Shown here: positions 31,116 through 34,817 of the stretch, one piece after another
How the letters are laid out: every line of letters begins with the position of its first letter
How positions within the stretch are numbered: position 1 is the first letter of the stretch
Assembly: GCA_934178345.1 (NCBI GenBank)
Contig: CAKPQG010000024.1
Span: 1-34,817 of the forward strand
From: an uncultured Dialister sp.
Lineage (GTDB): Bacteria > Bacillota > Negativicutes > Veillonellales > Dialisteraceae
DNA: 34,817 nt
Direction of reading: 5' to 3'
Translations under genes and position numbers: made by a program
The notes under the pieces: model-generated
Seen by the model: the letters and a program-made list of their open reading frames with translations, nothing else
What the model was told of the DNA's origin: nothing
Databases searched by the model: none

Positions 31116-32393
31116 TTATTTCAGTACAGACGGCAGCCAGGTGGCGATGCCGGGGAAGAAGCAGAGGAGTGCGATTTCCGCGACCATGATGAGAGCGAAA
31201 GGCGCAGAGCCTGCGATGATATCCTGGATCGAGCTGTCTTCGCTGATGCCTTTGATGACGAAGAGGTTCATGCCGACCGGCGGTGTGATGAGGGCCAGCT
31301 CCATATTGATCAGGAGCACGACATTGAACCAGATGGGATCGAAGCCCAGCGCTTTGATGATCGGGTAGAGCATCGGAAGCGTGATGAGGATGATGGAAAC
31401 CGTTTCCAGCACGCAGCCCAGAATGAGGAGAACGATATTGATGCCGATGAGGATGACCCAGCGGTTCATATGTCCTTCCGTCACGAGAGACATGAGCGCC
31501 TGCGGAACCTGCAGCACAGTCAGGATATAGCCGAAGAGCATGGCGCCGACCATAATGGCGAAGATCATGCAGGATGTCTTGATGGTCGAGCGGAGGATCC
31601 CGGGCATATCACTGACAGAAAGGCTCCTGTAGACGAAGAAGGTGATGACGAGCGCATAGATCGTGCCGACAGCCGCCGCTTCGGTCGGTGTGAAAATACC
31701 GGTATAGATGCCGCCGATGATGATGACCGGCAGCAGCAGTCCCCAGAAATTTTCACGGAGCGCTTTCAGCTTTTCTTCCATCGAAGCCTTTTCTTCTCTG
31801 GGCTTATTCCAAGAATCAATGACGATGTACGCCACGAAAGCGAGCGTCAGGAGCGCGCCCGGTACGACGCCGGACATGAAGAGCTTTCCGACAGATTCAT
31901 CGGTGATGGTACCGTAAAGAATCATCGGAATGGACGGCGGGATGAGGATGCCGAGAGTACCGCCGGCAGCGACAGAGCCGACGACGAGCTTTCTGTCATA
32001 GCCGCGCTTCAGCATTTCCGGGATCGCCATCGCGCCGATGGTGACTGCGGTCGCTACGGAGGAGCCGGAAATCGCTGCGAAGATCGCGCAGGCGAAAATG
32101 GTCGCGATGCCAAGGCCGCCGGGAAGATGGCCCATCCACTTGCTGCCGAGTTCGAAAAGCCCGCTGCCGACCTTGCCCGTCAGCATGATCTGGCTCATCA
32201 GGATATAGAGCGGCACCGACGTCAGGACATAGGAGTCGAGCGTCTTGTACGCGATGACAGGCACCTGCGAAAGGGTGGACATGTCGATGAACTGGATGAT
32301 CCCCAAAATGCCGGCAATGGTCAGCGTAAAGGCGACCGGCATGCCGATGACGAGGAGGATTATGATGAACAGCGCAAAACCTGCAAGAATCAT
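31116..32393 (-). CDS. dctM: TRAP transporter large membrane subunit
   Basis: The 425-residue protein has about 12 membrane segments and the DctM/TRAP-large signatures, among them GGTLGILIPPSIPMILYG (about 144-161) and a late ITPPVGMNLFV (about 365-375). It forms the transport channel that moves a solute with Na+ into the cell. GAGGAGG precedes the ATG. It starts three bases after the dctQ stop. Length is typical. Confidence 0.95.
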   Translation of the reverse strand: MILAGFALFIIILLVIGMPVAFTLTIAGILGIIQFIDMSTLSQVPVIAYKTLDSYVLTSVPLYILMSQIMLTGKVGSGLFELGSKWMGHLPGGLGIATIFACAIFAAISGSSVATAVTIGAMAIPEMLKRGYDRKLVVGSVAAGGTLGILIPPSIPMILYGTITDESVGKLFMSGVVPGALLTLAFVAYIVIDSWNKPREEKASMEEKLKALRENFWGLLLPVIIIGGIYTGIFTPTEAAAVGTIYALVITFFVYRSLSVSDMPGILRSTIKTSCMIFAIMVGAMLFGYILTVLQVPQALMSLVTEGHMNRWVILIGINIVLLILGCVLETVSIILITLPMLYPIIKALGFDPIWFNVVLLINMELALITPPVGMNLFVIKGISEDSSIQDIIAGSAPFALIMVAEIALLCFFPGIATWLPSVLK

Positions 32394-32396
32394 AGG

Positions 32397-32900
32397 TCAG
32401 TCCTCCTCTTGTGCAAAGAAATCACCCAGAAAATGATTCAGGGTTTCCAAAAACAGCAGTGCAAAGCCGATCACCATGAAGGTCTGCGGGATCCAGAGCG
32501 GCACACGCAGAAGCGTCGGCGAAACGATGCCATTCTCAAGGCTCATCTGCATGTAGTTCGTAGACTCCGTCATGCAGACATAGAGCGCAAAGAGCGACAG
32601 AAGCGAGGTGAAGATATCCATGCCCCTCCGCACCCCCTTCGGGAAGCGGGAGTACAGGAAATCGACAAAGATGTGCCCATGCGTGCGCATGGTGTAGGAC
32701 ATGCCGAAGAAGCCTGCAAGGATCAGGAGATAGGTAGAAATCTCCATCGCCCAGACAGTCGGGCGATGCAGGATGCTTCTGGCAATGATTTCATAACAGA
32801 TGATGAAGGCTGTCGCCAGAATAGCCAGCCCCGCAATCGCAGCAGCCGCGCATGTCACGTAGCCCAGAGCTCGGTCAAACATTTTATAAACAGAACGCAT
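32397..32900 (-). CDS. dctQ: TRAP transporter small membrane subunit
   Basis: The 167-residue protein has four membrane segments and the DctQ features: an aromatic/charged region WAMEISTYLLILAGFFGMSYTMRTHGHIFVDF (about 45-76, given in two overlapping family motifs ending in GHI.VD). It pairs with DctM in the membrane. AAAGGAGGG precedes the ATG. The island between it and dctP (664 bases) separates the operon, so dctQM may have its own promoter; only weak AT-rich elements are seen before it. Confidence 0.92.
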   Translation of the reverse strand: MRSVYKMFDRALGYVTCAAAAIAGLAILATAFIICYEIIARSILHRPTVWAMEISTYLLILAGFFGMSYTMRTHGHIFVDFLYSRFPKGVRRGMDIFTSLLSLFALYVCMTESTNYMQMSLENGIVSPTLLRVPLWIPQTFMVIGFALLFLETLNHFLGDFFAQEED

Positions 32901-32935
32901 GACAGCCCTCCTTTATTTAATACATATATATATAG

Positions 32936-33510
32936 TGGTTGATAGGTTTAAGGGTTCAGGGTTCGGGGTTCAGGGTTCAGGGTTCGGGGTTCAGGGTTCG
33001 GGGTTCAGGGTTCGGGGTTGTGGTGGCGGCTTCGCCGCAAATAGTAATGGGGCGCTCCGCGCCGGTCCTCTTAGCCTTCTCCGAAGGCGTTGGTGGACTG
33101 CGTCAGCGGTGGATAGGGTACTACCGTCAAACGCACACTTGTAAAGCACGTTTCCTTTCCACGCCAATCGCCTTTCAAACCAAAGCACCCTATCCGCCCC
33201 TTCGGGGCACCTTCCCCACTGGGGAAGGCAACGGAACTCGCGAAGCGTTATCAAAAACCGCGGCGCTTCTTTTTTTGATGCGGCGCACCTCACGTTTGAA
33301 AGCAGGGATAAGTGGCTAGGGATTAGGGATTAAGAGCGCCAAGTGACTGGTGACTTGAATACGACTTTCGAGCATCGCCCCATATATATTTGCGGCGAAG
33401 CCGCCACCTTCATTCCTAATTCCTCATTCCTAATTCCTCATTCGGGTCGAGCTTTCATCCACAATCAAGGGACGCCCCGCCCCACGGGCTACCCCTGAAC
33501 CCATCAACCT
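32936..33510. repeat. Large mosaic repeat island 14, between dctP and dctQ
   Basis: About ten GGTTCAG/GGTTCGG heptads come first (32950-33019), followed by a GGCGGCTTCGCCGC hairpin. The CCTTCCCC-ACT-GGGGAAGG palindrome (33209-33228) comes next, with the GCGAAGCG...GCGGCGC unit on the opposite strand to island 8. Further along are a GCGGCGC hairpin (33261-33287), GATTAGG/GACTGGT heptads, CGGCGAAGCCGCC, ATTCCTC heptads, and a CCCCACGGGCTA block. No gene is supported in the gap 32901-33564. Confidence 0.85.
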
Positions 33511-33564
33511 ATGAGGCAATCTTACTTTTTGCCCGCTGACACCAGTGTAAACCGTCTGCCACCC

Positions 33565-34614
33565 TTATTTCTTCGATGCTTTTCTGCAGTCTTCCACGAG
33601 CTGCTTGCCGAAGTCGCCCTGTTCCTGCTCGAACTTCTCGATGACAGAAGCGGTAGCATCCTGCCACAGTTTCACTTCATCCGCCGGGACGTTGTAGACA
33701 TCCATGCCCTTGGCAGCGAGTTCCTTCAGGCAGCGTTCATCTTCCGCCTTGGTTTCCTTGCGGATTTCATCGCGGATTTCCTTAGCGACTTCATTCACCA
33801 GCTTCTGCTGATCCGGAGAGAGTTTCTTCCAAGAGTTGTCATTGATCGCGAGCAGGTAGCCGACATAGGAGTGGTTCGTGGTGGTGAAGTATTTGCAGAC
33901 TTCATAGATCTTACGGGACAGGATCGCGGTCTGGCCGGAAGACTGGCCGTCGATGGTGCCGTTCTTGATCGCCATGTACACTTCCGAGGAGCTCATGGTC
34001 GTCGGAGAAGCGCCGAGTGCCTGAATGATGTCAGCCGATGTTTCAGAGTAGGAGCGGATCTTCAGTCCCTTGAAATCTTCCGGTTTTTCGATCTTCTTGG
34101 CGTTGTTGCAGAACTGTACATAGCCATAGTCAGCCCAGATCAGCGGGTGAACGCCTTTCTTTTCCATTTCTGCCGTCAGCTTCGAGCCCAGATCCCCATC
34201 GAGCGCATTGTCAGCCGCTTCGATGGTCGGCAGGACGAATGGCAGGTCGAGAACCTTGAGTGCCGGTACGACCATGGACCAGCGCGCGGTCGAGTTCAGC
34301 CCGATGTCGAGCCCGCCGCTCATGAGCGCATCATTCATATTCTGGTCATTGTAGAGCTGTCCAGCCGGATATACCTTGACTTCGATCGATCCCTTGGATT
34401 TTTCATTGACCTCTTTGGCAAATTTTTCCACGCTCTTGGACAGATGATGCTCGGACGGCAGCTGATACGCCAGCTTCAGCTCGACCTTCTGCCCATTGCC
34501 GGATGCTGCCGCCTTCTTATCTCCGCCGGACATGCCGCATCCCGTCATCATACCTGCCATTGCCAGAACAGCCAGAGAAGCGGCTGCGATTTTCATAGAT
34601 TTCTTAACCATCAT
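33565..34614 (-). CDS. dctP: TRAP transporter solute-binding lipoprotein
   Basis: The 349-residue protein starts with a lipoprotein signal (MVKKSMKIAAASLAVLAMAG region) ending in a lipobox with Cys26 (MTGC), so it is anchored outside the membrane. The DctP fold follows, with the carboxylate-clamping Arg187 (GLKIRS) and IDGQSSG (about 227-233). Such proteins catch organic acids, amino-acid-like or keto acids. The substrate is unknown, but the T-box upstream suggests a link to an amino acid. The first of two ATGs is used; the second is equally possible (AAAGGGAG upstream). It is separated from dctQ by island 14. Confidence 0.93.
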   Translation of the reverse strand: MMVKKSMKIAAASLAVLAMAGMMTGCGMSGGDKKAAASGNGQKVELKLAYQLPSEHHLSKSVEKFAKEVNEKSKGSIEVKVYPAGQLYNDQNMNDALMSGGLDIGLNSTARWSMVVPALKVLDLPFVLPTIEAADNALDGDLGSKLTAEMEKKGVHPLIWADYGYVQFCNNAKKIEKPEDFKGLKIRSYSETSADIIQALGASPTTMSSSEVYMAIKNGTIDGQSSGQTAILSRKIYEVCKYFTTTNHSYVGYLLAINDNSWKKLSPDQQKLVNEVAKEIRDEIRKETKAEDERCLKELAAKGMDVYNVPADEVKLWQDATASVIEKFEQEQGDFGKQLVEDCRKASKK

Positions 34615-34741
34615 GGATCTCCCTTTCTTCTATACTCACACATCCCTACAGAAAACTATTCTTGAATAAAGTCCGCGAGGGCAGACAGCAGATTTCGCGA
34701 TTACCTGCTGCCTTACGCCCGCTCTCCCTTCCTCAGGTAGC

Positions 34742-34777
34742 AAAAAACGCCCTGACTGATAAAAATCAGCCAGGGCG
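34742..34777 (-). terminator. T-box terminator before dctP
   Basis: A 13-bp stem with a loop of A/T bases and a six-base T run on the minus strand forms the off-state of the dctP leader. Confidence 0.9.
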
Positions 34778-34817
34778 TAAACCTTCACGCGGTACCACCT
34801 CGCACTATACTCGGAGG
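34742..34817 (-). promoter_or_regulatory. Partial T-box leader upstream of dctP
   Basis: On the minus strand, GAGGTGGTACCGCG (about 34801-34788) is the T-box core. It is followed by a 13-bp terminator stem (CGCCCTGGCTGAT with its complement, one G-U pair, 34748-34777) and six T (34747-34742). The codirectional next gene is dctP, 128 bases on. Stem I, with the specifier codon, lies outside the window, so the tRNA cannot be named; the TGGT sequence fits a tRNA with A73. Confidence 0.9.

Noticed and set aside
31470..32942. A 490-residue plus-strand frame
   Set aside because: It is a shadow of dctM and dctQ, with the same charged composition and no domain.

Overview
The window looks like chromosomal DNA of a low- to mid-GC Firmicutes-type anaerobe, most likely a member of the Negativicutes (Dialister/Veillonellaceae-like). 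That placement is an inference. It rests on T-box leaders, strong AGGAGG-type ribosome binding sites, the rpmH-rnpA-yidD-yidC-khpB order, a PEP synthase/CcpN/PpsR gluconeogenic set, a TRAP transporter, and an Mrp/Mbh-type antiporter operon. No phylogenetic comparison could be run.

Layout. 1-1.7 kb: an AAA ATPase with a DUF4143 tail and a small unknown gene. 2.0-4.9 kb (minus): the rpmH-rnpA-yidD-yidC-khpB cluster behind a consensus promoter, with a repeat island between yidD and yidC. 5.1-10 kb: an EamA permease, a flavodoxin-like protein, DNA polymerase IV and an M20 peptidase. 10.4-15.2 kb (minus): ppsR, a CcpN-like HTH-CBS regulator and ppsA, all concerned with PEP synthesis. A miniature inverted-repeat element (MITE) lies between ppsR and the regulator. 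15.7-23.6 kb (minus): an 11-gene, translationally coupled operon in the order E-F-G-DUF4040-MbhE-B-C-D, a second D-like subunit, a small membrane protein, and a third NuoL/A-like subunit. It is preceded by a promoter, a structured leader and a leader terminator. 23.8-24.0 kb (minus): tRNA-His and tRNA-Gln. 24.8-28.5 kb (plus): a cyclodeaminase, a CLC H+/Cl- exchanger and a TM2-domain protein. 29.1-30.4 kb: a methionine T-box and metA. 30.6-31.1 kb: a candidate type I toxin with a convergent antisense RNA. 31.1-34.8 kb (minus): dctM, dctQ and dctP of a TRAP transporter, with dctP behind a T-box that runs off the end of the window.

The most unusual property is the intergenic DNA. Nearly every spacer between transcription units is filled with 7-bp tandem repeats of several related families (GGTTCAG, GGTGACT, GGATTAG, GGAGTGA/GGAATTA). 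These are combined with GCGGCGC...GCGCCGC and GGCGGCTTCGCCGCC hairpins into mosaic islands that are often inverted at their two ends. The islands reach up to, and sometimes into, the 3' ends of genes, but are absent inside tightly coupled operons.

The genes connect loosely into energy and carbon physiology: cation/proton exchange (Mrp-like complex, CLC), PEP synthesis and its control, import of an organic anion or amino-acid-like substrate by TRAP, one-carbon metabolism, and methionine synthesis. Many long reading frames opposite these genes (for example opposite ppsA and the antiporter subunits) are judged to be shadows.
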